A stretch of DNA of 42,482 bases from Ktedonobacteria bacterium. Its GTDB lineage: Bacteria > Chloroflexota > Ktedonobacteria > Ktedonobacterales > JACDGC01. The notes under the pieces are model-generated. The model worked only from the letters and a program-made list of their open reading frames with translations, searched no databases and was not told where the DNA came from. The DNA lies in assembly GCA_027459785.1 (NCBI GenBank), contig DAIDGU010000025.1:1-42482 (forward strand). Direction: 5' to 3'. Shown here one piece after another: positions 22,624 to 29,801 of this stretch. The position numbers and the translations under genes were made by a program. The number at the start of each line of letters is the position of its first letter. Position 1 is the first letter of the stretch.

Positions 22624-23796
22624 ATGCGCATGACGCTCGGTTCCACCGCAGTCGGCGCAGCCATCGTTGTGTTCAGCGTCATCTTTGTGGTGGTGGCGAT
22701 GCCGGTGCTGGTGTTTCACCCGCGCCCTTCCGACATCGCGGAGCCGTATACAGCGGCACAACTCCACGGGCGCTACGTGTACATGCAGAACGGCTGTTTC
22801 TATTGCCATAGTCAATTCATCCGCCCGCAGGACTGGAACCAGCCCGGCGTGGAAGATTCCAATGGGCGCGTGGCGCAGGCCGGCGATTACGCATACCAGC
22901 AGACGGCGATGCTTGGCCAGCACCGCAACGGCCCCGACCTCTCAGAGGAGGGTGGCGTCCACCCGGACGACTGGCACCTGGCCCACTTCTATAATCCACG
23001 TTTCGTGAACCCGAAGTCGATCATGCCGGAGTTCTCGTACCTGTGGACGACGAACAGCGACGGCTCCGTCACGCCGACGACCGATCTGCTGGACCTGATC
23101 GCGTATGTGCAGAACCTGGGCGGCAAGCTGGGCGACGAACGCTACGCGGAGCAACTTTCGCAGAAGCAGTTGTTCGCCAACGCGATCCTCGCGCCACCGA
23201 ACCCGCAGATTCAGGCGCTGTACGGCGTCAAAGATCCAGGCGCACAATTGGGCGACACGAACCAGAAGGCGCTGATCTCGGTGGTGCCGCAGAAGTTCTG
23301 GGATCTGCTCGATCCGGTGCCGGCGGACGACCGTTCGCTGATCGACGGCAAGACGATCTTCGTGACGAACTGCATCGGTTGCCACGGCGTGAAAGGCAAC
23401 GGGCAGGGACCGGCAGACCAGTTCCTGAACCCGTATGCGTATAACTTCACGGATGCGAACAACATGGCGCATGGTCTGAGCACCAGCCCCGGTTCGCTCT
23501 ATGAACATATCCTGTATGGCATCAAGGGAACGGCGATGCAACCATTCGGCCAGGATCTGACAGTGCAGAACATCTGGGACGTGGTCAACTTCCTGTACAC
23601 AATCCCGAATGGTGGTCTGACTGATCCCAGTGGCCCGCATATGACGCAGTACATCCAGTGGTCGCCCTCGGCGGAACTAGAAGATCTGCTGAAAGTGCCA
23701 CAGGTCAGTCCGGCGAGTGGAACGACATCCGTGGCGACGCCCGGCCCATCGGCCTATCGGGAAAATAACCCGATCCCCATTGTGGTGCGAGGCTAA
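22624..23796 (+). CDS. ccoO: CcoO-type cytochrome c fused to a second cytochrome c domain
   Basis: 390 residues. An N-terminal helix (about 9-30) anchors the protein. Residues 45-170 are CcoO-like: heme motif 'NGCFYCHSQFIRPQD' (Cys58, Cys61, His62), 'HRNGPDLSEEGG' and 'KSIMPEFSYLW' (Met134 as likely axial ligand). A second class I cytochrome c follows (about 240-335), with 'TNCIGCHGVKG' (Cys250, Cys253, His254) and a late 'GTAMQPFG' Met. Normal CcoO is about 200-240 residues. Here the extra domain seems to stand in for the separate diheme CcoP, which is not found in the operon. A Pro/Ser-rich tail ends the protein. Confidence 0.88.
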   Translation: MRMTLGSTAVGAAIVVFSVIFVVVAMPVLVFHPRPSDIAEPYTAAQLHGRYVYMQNGCFYCHSQFIRPQDWNQPGVEDSNGRVAQAGDYAYQQTAMLGQHRNGPDLSEEGGVHPDDWHLAHFYNPRFVNPKSIMPEFSYLWTTNSDGSVTPTTDLLDLIAYVQNLGGKLGDERYAEQLSQKQLFANAILAPPNPQIQALYGVKDPGAQLGDTNQKALISVVPQKFWDLLDPVPADDRSLIDGKTIFVTNCIGCHGVKGNGQGPADQFLNPYAYNFTDANNMAHGLSTSPGSLYEHILYGIKGTAMQPFGQDLTVQNIWDVVNFLYTIPNGGLTDPSGPHMTQYIQWSPSAELEDLLKVPQVSPASGTTSVATPGPSAYRENNPIPIVVRG

Positions 23797-23904
23797 GACT
23801 GGGAAAGCGGCGGACAGGAATGTCCGCCCCACGAACTCCCCCTCTCCATCGGCAGATGGGGAGGGGGTCCGGGGGTGGGGCCGCAAAGCAAAAGAGGTGC
23901 AATT
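23797..23904. repeat. Dispersed palindromic repeat inside the oxidase operon
   Basis: GGCGGACAGGAATGTCCGCC (from 23809) is followed by an inverted repeat of CCCCTCTCC/GGGGAGGGG type and a G-rich tail. The same modules recur at about 29340-29390, 29583-29655 and 31643-31692. The hairpin could modulate expression between ccoO and the genes after it. Confidence 0.65.
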
Positions 23905-24285
23905 ATGGTGGGATGGGGACGCTTGGCGCGGCAGCGCCCGCTGGTGGCGGCGGGCCGCCTGGCGCTATTGGCCAGCTTGACGGCGGGCATGACGTTGGCG
24001 CTGGCGACGCCGGCGCTGGCTGATGATCGGCCTGATGGCGCGGAGATGGCGACGGCGGGCGGGATGATGGTTGTCATCATGCTCGCGTTCATCATTGCCG
24101 GGTTAGGCCTGCTGTGGTCCTGGAAAAACGGCGAGTATGAAGAGCCGGAAGAGATCAAGTATCACATGCTGGCGATCTCGGAAGACGAGCCGGAACTCTG
24201 GGGCGTTGGCACGCATGATGATGAGGAAGACTACTACGAAGACGAGCGGCCACGACGGCTGATCGGCCAGCCGGCAGTGCGCTGA
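23905..24285 (+). CDS. CcoS-like oxidase assembly protein with signal peptide
   Basis: 126 residues. A possible signal peptide (about 1-37, ending 'TPALA') precedes one membrane helix (about 48-70). The segment right after it, 'LLWSWKNGEYEEPEEIKYHML', follows the CcoS pattern (W-A-V-K-x-G-Q-F-D-D-L...RML), then an acidic tail. CcoS is needed to mature cbb3 oxidases, with effects on heme and copper insertion. It is longer than the usual 50-70-residue CcoS because of the extra N-terminus and tail. GAGGTG just before the ATG at 23905 supports the start. Confidence 0.6.
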   Translation: MVGWGRLARQRPLVAAGRLALLASLTAGMTLALATPALADDRPDGAEMATAGGMMVVIMLAFIIAGLGLLWSWKNGEYEEPEEIKYHMLAISEDEPELWGVGTHDDEEDYYEDERPRRLIGQPAVR

Positions 24286-24299
24286 GCGAGGTGGTGAGC

Positions 24300-24491
24300 A
24301 TGACACAAGCGCGAATGGTGGTGCGACGACGTACCCCCTGGCAGCGCGCGAAGCGCACGCTGCGCCGGTACCGCGAGGTCATCATGATCGTGCTGACGCT
24401 GGCCATGAGCCTCGCCTTCCTGGCCTTCGGCTATATCGTCGCGCTGCTGTTGGAATCGCAACATCCGATGTGGTTCGGCAACGGCTATTGA
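24300..24491 (+). CDS. Small single-helix protein of the oxidase operon
   Basis: 63 residues. A strongly basic N-terminus ('RRRTPWQRAKRTLRRYR') leads to one helix (about 28-52) and a short aromatic tail ('HPMWFGNGY'), so the N-terminus is inside. It begins 14 bp after the CcoS-like gene with GAGGTGGTG upstream. No family is recognised. Confidence 0.7.
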   Translation: MTQARMVVRRRTPWQRAKRTLRRYREVIMIVLTLAMSLAFLAFGYIVALLLESQHPMWFGNGY

Positions 24492-24512
24492 TTCGATAGG
24501 AGGTACTAGCGG

Positions 24513-24821
24513 ATGCCAGGAGCAGAAGGCCGTACCGGCTGGCCGTGGGACGCTTTACCATGGCAATTGAACTGGGGCTTTCTCATCATCGAGATCTCCC
24601 CGTTTCTGATCTTGATCGGCGCGATCATTTTCGGCGCGCTCAGCAATCGCTTGCAGATCTTTAAGCCACGCCGAGGGGCGGTGGTCGAAGATATCGGCGG
24701 GGCGGTGCAGGAGAACGGCGCGCTGTTGGTGCCATACATCGTCGCCGCCCTCTGGATCATTGTTGCCATCGCGGTGATCATCTACACGTTCAATAACGCC
24801 ATGTTCGGCGAGCAATATTAA
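24513..24821 (+). CDS. Two-helix membrane protein of the oxidase operon
   Basis: 102 residues with a clear AGGAGGT ribosome site. Helices lie at about 19-44 ('WGFLIIEISPFLILIGAIIFGAL') and 72-95 ('LVPYIVAALWIIVAIAVIIY'), joined by a basic then acidic loop. The order and size recall a small oxidase subunit, but I cannot name a family. Confidence 0.72.
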   Translation: MPGAEGRTGWPWDALPWQLNWGFLIIEISPFLILIGAIIFGALSNRLQIFKPRRGAVVEDIGGAVQENGALLVPYIVAALWIIVAIAVIIYTFNNAMFGEQY

Positions 24822-24848
24822 CCCTGGGCGACGGGAAGGAGGCAGCAG

Positions 24849-25040
24849 ATGCCGGAAGAGCATGTGCCAACCGATTCAACCGATGAGTCGTGGCGTTTTG
24901 ATGTCGGACCAGTGCCGCCGATGACGTGGTTCTGGATTTTCTTGATGGCGTTTTACGTCATCGCCACTGGCGTCGGTCTGTATTTCGCAATGGGCAATTA
25001 CTACGTGACCATTCCCCAGGGAACCTGGCCACTGCGCTGA
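24849..25040 (+). CDS. Small single-helix protein of the oxidase operon
   Basis: 63 residues, ribosome site GGAAGGAGG. An acidic N-terminus (about 1-23) precedes one helix ('MTWFWIFLMAFYVIATGVGLYFAMG'), ending in a short polar tail. The acidic start suggests the opposite orientation to the basic-tailed neighbours or a binding surface. No family is recognised. Confidence 0.7.
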   Translation: MPEEHVPTDSTDESWRFDVGPVPPMTWFWIFLMAFYVIATGVGLYFAMGNYYVTIPQGTWPLR

Positions 25041-25058
25041 GCGAAGGAGGGGCAGACG

Positions 25059-25379
25059 ATGGCATTCGTGCGGACCATCACCTACACGTTCCCATATGAG
25101 AATATCGAAGAGTTGCAGACGGGGACGGATACGTGGCTGCGCCTGGTGTCGGCGCACAAACTGCTGGCACAGGAAAGCCTGGGCATGCTTGACACGGGCG
25201 TCTGGATCACGCAGAACTCGGATACCGGCGCGGTGCGCGTGGTGAGCGTGACGGAGTGGAGCAGCCTGGAAGATATGCAGGCCTTCGCCAGTGATCCCGA
25301 CGTGCGCTTGCATGAGACGGCGATCACACGGCTGACGACCGGCGCACCAGCCGTCGAGATCTACGAAGTCATGGGGTGA
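25059..25379 (+). CDS. ABM-fold (dimeric alpha+beta barrel) protein
   Basis: 106 residues, soluble. The pattern is strand ('FVRTITYTFPY'), helix (about 16-35), strand ('GMLDTGVWITQ'), strand ('AVRVVSVTEWSSLEDMQAFASDPDVR') and helix, ending in 'AVEIYEVMG'. This fits the antibiotic-biosynthesis-monooxygenase/ferredoxin-like barrel. Some family members bind or break down heme, which would suit an oxidase cluster, but no heme-binding residue is diagnostic here. The ribosome site is AAGGAGG, and it lies 18 bp after the previous gene. Confidence 0.65.
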   Translation: MAFVRTITYTFPYENIEELQTGTDTWLRLVSAHKLLAQESLGMLDTGVWITQNSDTGAVRVVSVTEWSSLEDMQAFASDPDVRLHETAITRLTTGAPAVEIYEVMG

Positions 25380-25423
25380 CGAGCGGAAAGGGGCTGCTCC
25401 TCACGGGGAGCAGGTGAGCGTCG

Positions 25424-25621
25424 ATGAGTTACTACGATAGCGGCTATCAATATCCGTGGGAGATCTGGCTCGGCCTGGCACTGGCGGCGCTGGCGCTGTA
25501 TTTCTGCGTGCGCGTGTCGCGCCGGATGGATCGCCGCCGCGCGCCACATGCGGCCTCTGGCACCACGCCGCGCCCATCGGCCCCCCGGCGACCGCGCGCC
25601 ACTCCACCAAAAGAGGATTAA
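25424..25621 (+). CDS. Small single-helix protein with basic tail
   Basis: 65 residues. A Tyr-rich start ('MSYYDSGYQYPWE') leads to one helix (about 13-30), then a basic Pro/Arg tail (about 33-62) expected in the cytoplasm. It has a GGGGAG-type ribosome site and is followed after 6 bp by the next gene. No family is recognised. Confidence 0.65.
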   Translation: MSYYDSGYQYPWEIWLGLALAALALYFCVRVSRRMDRRRAPHAASGTTPRPSAPRRPRATPPKED

Positions 25622-25627
25622 GCGACG

Positions 25628-25834
25628 ATGGATGCACCGGTTTGGACGAATGACCTGCTGTATCTCAAAGAGATGATCCTGACGATGGTCGTCACGACAG
25701 GTGTGACGCTGCTCTGTTTTTACTACAGCCGCAAGGCCGACCGTAAGCGAGCGGCACGCCTGGCGCATGGGCTACCGCCGGTGAAGCGCCCGCAGCAGAC
25801 GATGAAGAAGCCGCCCGATACAGCGACGCTGTAA
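25628..25834 (+). CDS. Small single-helix protein with basic tail
   Basis: 68 residues. Its build matches the preceding gene: a short external start, one helix ('MILTMVVTTGVTLLCFYYS') and a basic Pro-rich tail ('RKADRKRAARLAHGLPPVKRP'). The pair may have arisen by duplication, although direct identity is low. The AGAGGA ribosome site lies inside the end of the upstream gene. Confidence 0.65.
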   Translation: MDAPVWTNDLLYLKEMILTMVVTTGVTLLCFYYSRKADRKRAARLAHGLPPVKRPQQTMKKPPDTATL

Positions 25835-25855
25835 GCGCGTGGCGGCAGGATGAGG

Positions 25856-26716
25856 ATGGATATGGCGACGACAGCAACGCGGGCGGCCCAAGCTCGCTCT
25901 AAAAGCGCGGCGCGCGTGACCACGCGCCCGGTGGCCGGGCGGACGGCAGCGGGAGCCGCCGCGCCAGCGAAAGCAGCCCAAGCCGTTACGGCAGGAGTTG
26001 CCCGCCGCGACGCGGCAGCGCCGCGCTCAGCTTCCGCCAAAACACCGGCCCCCAGCGAGCAAGCCACCAACGCGCAAGCAGCGGCGACGCCGAAGCCGCC
26101 GAAGCCGACGCGCATGGGGAAGCTGCTGGAGAGCATCGAATCGGTGCAAGCACCGCCGAAGGCGGAAAAGGTCGCGTGGCCGCGCTGGAAGAAGATTCTG
26201 CTATGGGTGGTCATGCTGATGCCGGTGTATGCCATCGTCATCTACATCATCGGCGCGTTTTATTTCTTGCCCTATGAACTGCGCGGCGTCGGGCTGAACA
26301 AATCGTTCACCACGCATGTGCAGAGCATGGCTGGTACGTTCGCCGTGCCGGATCAAGAGGGCGTGTTCTTGCAGACGAGCCTGAAGCCGCAGTCGCTCTC
26401 GATGATCATGCAATATAACGACAGCAGCTTGCAGCCGCCGGTGAACGAGCAGATGACGCTCGCGCCGACGGGGCTGAAGTATGTTTTGATCCGCCAGGCG
26501 CAGGTGTCGCGGCCCACGGATTACCAGATCTTCCCGCTGGGATCGACCACGCCGGTGAACTTGACGGCGCAACGGGTGCCGGCGTCGGGCGTCGCCATCA
26601 TCGCGCTCTCGATGCCCAACGGCAAACCCTGGGCAAAGGGCTCGTATGAGATCGTCGTGCCGGAAGCCGGCCTGGACGACCAGTTTTACTACTGCTACTT
26701 CACTATCACCAGCTAG
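25856..26716 (+). CDS. Single-pass protein with external beta domain, unknown
   Basis: About 286 residues; starts at 25850, 25856 or 25862 are all possible. Residues 1-110 are an Ala/Pro/Lys-rich, probably unfolded cytoplasmic tail. One helix follows ('KILLWVVMLMPVYAIVIYIIGAFYF'), then an external domain of about 150 residues that looks beta-rich ('KYVLIRQAQVSRPTDYQIF', 'GSYEIVVPEAGLDDQFYYCYF'). It has no CxxCH and no CuA-type Cys/His cluster, so it is not an obvious electron carrier. Its place suggests a structural or assembly partner of the oxidase. Confidence 0.7.
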   Translation: MDMATTATRAAQARSKSAARVTTRPVAGRTAAGAAAPAKAAQAVTAGVARRDAAAPRSASAKTPAPSEQATNAQAAATPKPPKPTRMGKLLESIESVQAPPKAEKVAWPRWKKILLWVVMLMPVYAIVIYIIGAFYFLPYELRGVGLNKSFTTHVQSMAGTFAVPDQEGVFLQTSLKPQSLSMIMQYNDSSLQPPVNEQMTLAPTGLKYVLIRQAQVSRPTDYQIFPLGSTTPVNLTAQRVPASGVAIIALSMPNGKPWAKGSYEIVVPEAGLDDQFYYCYFTITS

Positions 26717-26729
26717 AGGCGAGGCGTTC

Positions 26730-27161
26730 ATGATGCACACTTTTCCGGCGATTGTCGCGGTGCTGTCTACCGCTGAACAAAATGATCTGTGGGCAGTAGG
26801 GATAGTCTTGTTTTGCGCGCTCATCTATGTCGCCGCCAAGTTCGTTGGCGTGATGAAAGCGGCGTTTTTGGGCTTCGAGCTGGCGCTGACGATCCTCTGG
26901 TTCTGGGCGACGGCCTGGCAACTCAGCATCCGCAATGAGCCGACCAGCGATGGCGGCACGATCATCGGCGCGCTGCTCTTCCTGGCCTTCGGCATCGGCA
27001 CGGCCTGGATGCTGTGCCACGAGATCATCACGACGGCCCGCAACCAATTCGGCCTTGAACTGAACCTATTCCGGCGCTACCACGTGATGGAGCGGCTGGC
27101 GATGCGGCAGACCGCGGTGGTGCCGCAAGAGGTGCCATTCGACCTGCCGCCGGAGGAGTAA
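26730..27161 (+). CDS. Three-helix membrane protein, unknown
   Basis: 143 residues from the ATG at 26730. Hydrophobic segments lie at about 17-38, 45-65 and 78-100, with an amphipathic, charged C-terminus ('NQFGLELNLFRRYHVMERL'). It ends 7 bp before the triplicated oxidase-like gene, whose ribosome site (GGAGGAG) lies in its last codons, so translation of the two is coupled. It may form a complex with that protein. No family is recognised. Confidence 0.72.
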   Translation: MMHTFPAIVAVLSTAEQNDLWAVGIVLFCALIYVAAKFVGVMKAAFLGFELALTILWFWATAWQLSIRNEPTSDGGTIIGALLFLAFGIGTAWMLCHEIITTARNQFGLELNLFRRYHVMERLAMRQTAVVPQEVPFDLPPEE

Positions 27162-27168
27162 GCCAGCT

Positions 27169-29337
27169 ATGTCCACATCCATCACACGCAAACCAGTCGG
27201 TGGGCTGGACCGCCGTCCAGCGGGTAACATCATCGTCAAACCGCGCGCCATCATCGATCCCAATGCGGAGCGCATGTTCGTGCGCTTTTACGCCGCCGCC
27301 GCAATCGGGCTGGTGCTGGGCGGGCTTCAGGGTGTGGTGCAGCGTTTGCCGGGCATCTCGGATTGGCTCTACGCGGCGGGCTACGGCGGCCACCTGATCA
27401 CCAACCTGGCGCAGACGCACATCATCATGGTCGGGGCTGGCACGCTCACCCTCACGGCCACGATGTACTATCTGCTGCCGCGCATCCTGAACCGCCCGCT
27501 GTATTCGCGCACGCTGACGCTGCTCTCGTTCTGGTTCACGGTCGTCGGCGTCTATAGCTTTTACTTCGTGATGCTGATCGAGGGCGTGGTGCTGGGCGGC
27601 GCGGTGACGCGCGGCGTGCCGTATGATACGGCGCGCGAACTGTTGGGCGCGTGGTATAGCGTGCCGACGGGCGTCGCGGGTGCCATCATGGGCATCGGCT
27701 ACTGGCTTTTCATCTCTAACATCTGGCTGACAATGCGCGGGCCGCGCTCCTGGCAAGGACCAGAAGCCTTCGTCGCCAAGTATATTTGTGTCGGCGCGTC
27801 GTGCCTTTTCCTGGGTACCGTGCAGGGTTTCTATCAGGTGTTGCCGTGGTCGGTTAATTTCATCCGCGCCACCGGCCTGGCGGGCGAGGAGATCGATCCC
27901 GTCGCTCACGCGCATATCAATATGGTTGGCGGCGTGGCCGTGACGCTGATGGGCATGAGCTATTACATCTTGCCGCGCATTCTGAATAAGCCGATCTGGA
28001 ATCTCAAATTGGCGCGCATCTCGTTCTGGTTCACGCTCATCGGCGTCTTCGGCTTCTGGCTCTCGTTGCTGTCGCTGGGCATCATCGAAGGCAACATCAT
28101 GCTGGGCCTGATGCGCCACGCCAACAACCTTTCGGTGGATGCAGCGTATCAGCTGGCGATCAATCGGGTGGGCATCTGGCATAACCTGCTGCGCGCGGGG
28201 TTCGGCATCACGATGGGGATCGGCTTCTGGTCGTATATCCTCATCATCTATAAGACGGTGACGGGCAAAAAGACGGCAAATGCGTACCCGAAGGAGCTGG
28301 TGACGGGCGATGTGCCGGTTCCCGCGCCGAATGCCGACACGCGCTTCAACGCGGTCTTCTTCGTGGCGGCGGCGACGGCGATGCTGATCGGCACGATCCA
28401 GGGTGTCATTCAAATCATGCCCTTTGCCAGCAATTGGCTCGACGCCGCCGGCCAGGCGGGCGATATGATCACACCGCTGGCGCACGCGCAGATGAATATC
28501 GTCGCCAGCACGGGCTTCGCGCTGATGGCGCTGGTCTATTTCACGCTGCCCAAGCTGAGCGGCAAGCCGTGGGTGAGCCAGCCGCTCATCCGCTTCTCGT
28601 TCGTGCTGATGGTGACGGGCATCCTGCTGTATTACGCATCATTGCTGACGCTGGGGTTCATCGAGAGCATCCGCGTCCACCAATTGATCGCGCTGCCGCA
28701 CGGCTGCCAGGGGAATCCCTGTGACGAACTGACGGCCTTCAACATCGCGCGCAGCGAAGTGGGCTGGGCGCATCCCTTCTGGCTGAGCTTCGCCAACGTC
28801 TTCCTGGCGGGCGCGTATATCACCTACGCGGCGAACGTGCTGGCAACGCTCGGCCCTGAAAACGTGCGCGGCTCGCTGGCGGAATGGATCTTGCAAGCGG
28901 CCTATATGATGGATCGTGCGCTGAAAGTGAACAAACGCCAGCAGGTGTCGGATGTGGCCGTGCTGCGCATGCGGGCAATCCGCACGTTCTTCATCGAGTT
29001 CTTCGTCGGCATCCTGGGCTTCGTCGGCGCGGGCTGGGTGACGTCGGGCCGCCCAGCGTTCGGCATGACGCTGTTCTTCACCTGGTTCACCGGCTGGCTG
29101 ATCTATGTCGAATGGAACCTGGCGGCGCAAGCGCAACTCTATGGGCCGGACTTCGGCTTCGTCGCGCCGGTGTTGCCGCTCTACTTCGGCCTGGCGCTGC
29201 TCTCGGCGATCTACGCCGCTCTGACCTACTGGCGGCGTGGCATCAAACGCAAGCTCGCCGCGCCCGCCCCATCGCGCATCGTCGAGGCGAACGCGCTGTT
29301 GATCGAGGATGTCCCCGCGAGCAGCATGGCGGACTGA
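27169..29337 (+). CDS. Triplicated CcoN-like membrane protein without CuB site
   Basis: 722 residues. Three tandem units of four helices (about 38-190, 203-362 and 392-560) share the order: helix ending 'Q-G' (Gln54, Gln219, Gln411), helix with a His motif then 'YYLLPRIL'-type end, helix ending 'I-E-G/S' (Glu138, Glu307, Glu499), then a fourth helix. Each aligns by eye with CcoN helices IX-XII ('CIQGPFQ', 'GHAHLALLGAF', 'YYIIPVTLG'). The His motifs are QTH (His84), HAH (His247, His249) and HAQ (His439). There is no His-His pair for CuB and no active-site Tyr, so it should not reduce oxygen like CcoN. About three more helices end it. It may bind heme; its function is unknown. Confidence 0.85.
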   Translation: MSTSITRKPVGGLDRRPAGNIIVKPRAIIDPNAERMFVRFYAAAAIGLVLGGLQGVVQRLPGISDWLYAAGYGGHLITNLAQTHIIMVGAGTLTLTATMYYLLPRILNRPLYSRTLTLLSFWFTVVGVYSFYFVMLIEGVVLGGAVTRGVPYDTARELLGAWYSVPTGVAGAIMGIGYWLFISNIWLTMRGPRSWQGPEAFVAKYICVGASCLFLGTVQGFYQVLPWSVNFIRATGLAGEEIDPVAHAHINMVGGVAVTLMGMSYYILPRILNKPIWNLKLARISFWFTLIGVFGFWLSLLSLGIIEGNIMLGLMRHANNLSVDAAYQLAINRVGIWHNLLRAGFGITMGIGFWSYILIIYKTVTGKKTANAYPKELVTGDVPVPAPNADTRFNAVFFVAAATAMLIGTIQGVIQIMPFASNWLDAAGQAGDMITPLAHAQMNIVASTGFALMALVYFTLPKLSGKPWVSQPLIRFSFVLMVTGILLYYASLLTLGFIESIRVHQLIALPHGCQGNPCDELTAFNIARSEVGWAHPFWLSFANVFLAGAYITYAANVLATLGPENVRGSLAEWILQAAYMMDRALKVNKRQQVSDVAVLRMRAIRTFFIEFFVGILGFVGAGWVTSGRPAFGMTLFFTWFTGWLIYVEWNLAAQAQLYGPDFGFVAPVLPLYFGLALLSAIYAALTYWRRGIKRKLAAPAPSRIVEANALLIEDVPASSMAD

Positions 29338-29339
29338 CG

Positions 29340-29543
29340 ACGGCCCCACCCCCCGACCCCCTCCCCGTCTTTGATGGAGAGGGGGTGATTAGCTATGCTG
29401 GCTGATCGCTTTCATCTACGCGATCAGCCTGAAACGCTGTTTTATACCAATTGCGGGGAAAGACGGTGGACATCGAGGCCGGACAGACAGGAATGTCTGT
29501 CCTCCGGGGGAGCGTAATGACCGACAGGAATGGCTGTCCTCCG
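29340..29543. repeat. Dispersed repeat modules after the oxidase operon
   Basis: It begins with the CCCCCTC/GAGGGGG inverted repeat (29357-29385). From 29441 it continues with TATACCAATTGCGGGGAAAG, ACGGTGG and ACAGACAGGAATGTCTGTCC, then a second ACAGGAATGGCTGTCC. Related copies lie at 40876-40969 and 42304-42360. Confidence 0.7.
29400..29429 (+). terminator. Terminator-like hairpin closing the oxidase operon
   Basis: GGCTGATCGC and GCGATCAGCC form a perfect 10-bp stem with a 10-base loop, 63 bp after the last stop codon. TTTTA follows about ten bases later. Confidence 0.55.
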
Positions 29544-29801
29544 TTATCCATACTGATCACCCGAAAAGCATGTAATGTCTACGCTCCCCTCTCTATCCGC
29601 AGATGGGATGTAGGGGCGATGCCTTGTGCTCGCCCTGGGGGTGGGGCCACCTCGTCGCCCAAATGTCCCACTTGTGCAATCACACGTTTTACGTGCGGGC
29701 ATGGTTGCGGTATCATACCTTCATGCTTATTCGCTATAAATGGCTGCTATTGTATAACGGCAGGCTATAAAGCGACGGATGCAGGGATGGTCGAAGGGAG
29801 G

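Larger units (their letters stand above)
29338..29801. other. Repeat-filled gap of about 460 bp
   Basis: It holds dispersed repeat modules, a strong hairpin, another C/G-rich module (29583-29655) and, near the right end, an AT-rich stretch (29700-29770) with TATAAA and TATAAC boxes that probably includes the promoter of the serine hydrolase gene. I see no gene. Confidence 0.6.

Noticed and set aside
27028..28485. A 485-codon - strand frame opposite the triplicated oxidase-like gene
   Set aside because: Composition is Arg/His/Asp-rich noise, no ribosome site, and the + strand frame has a clear fold.
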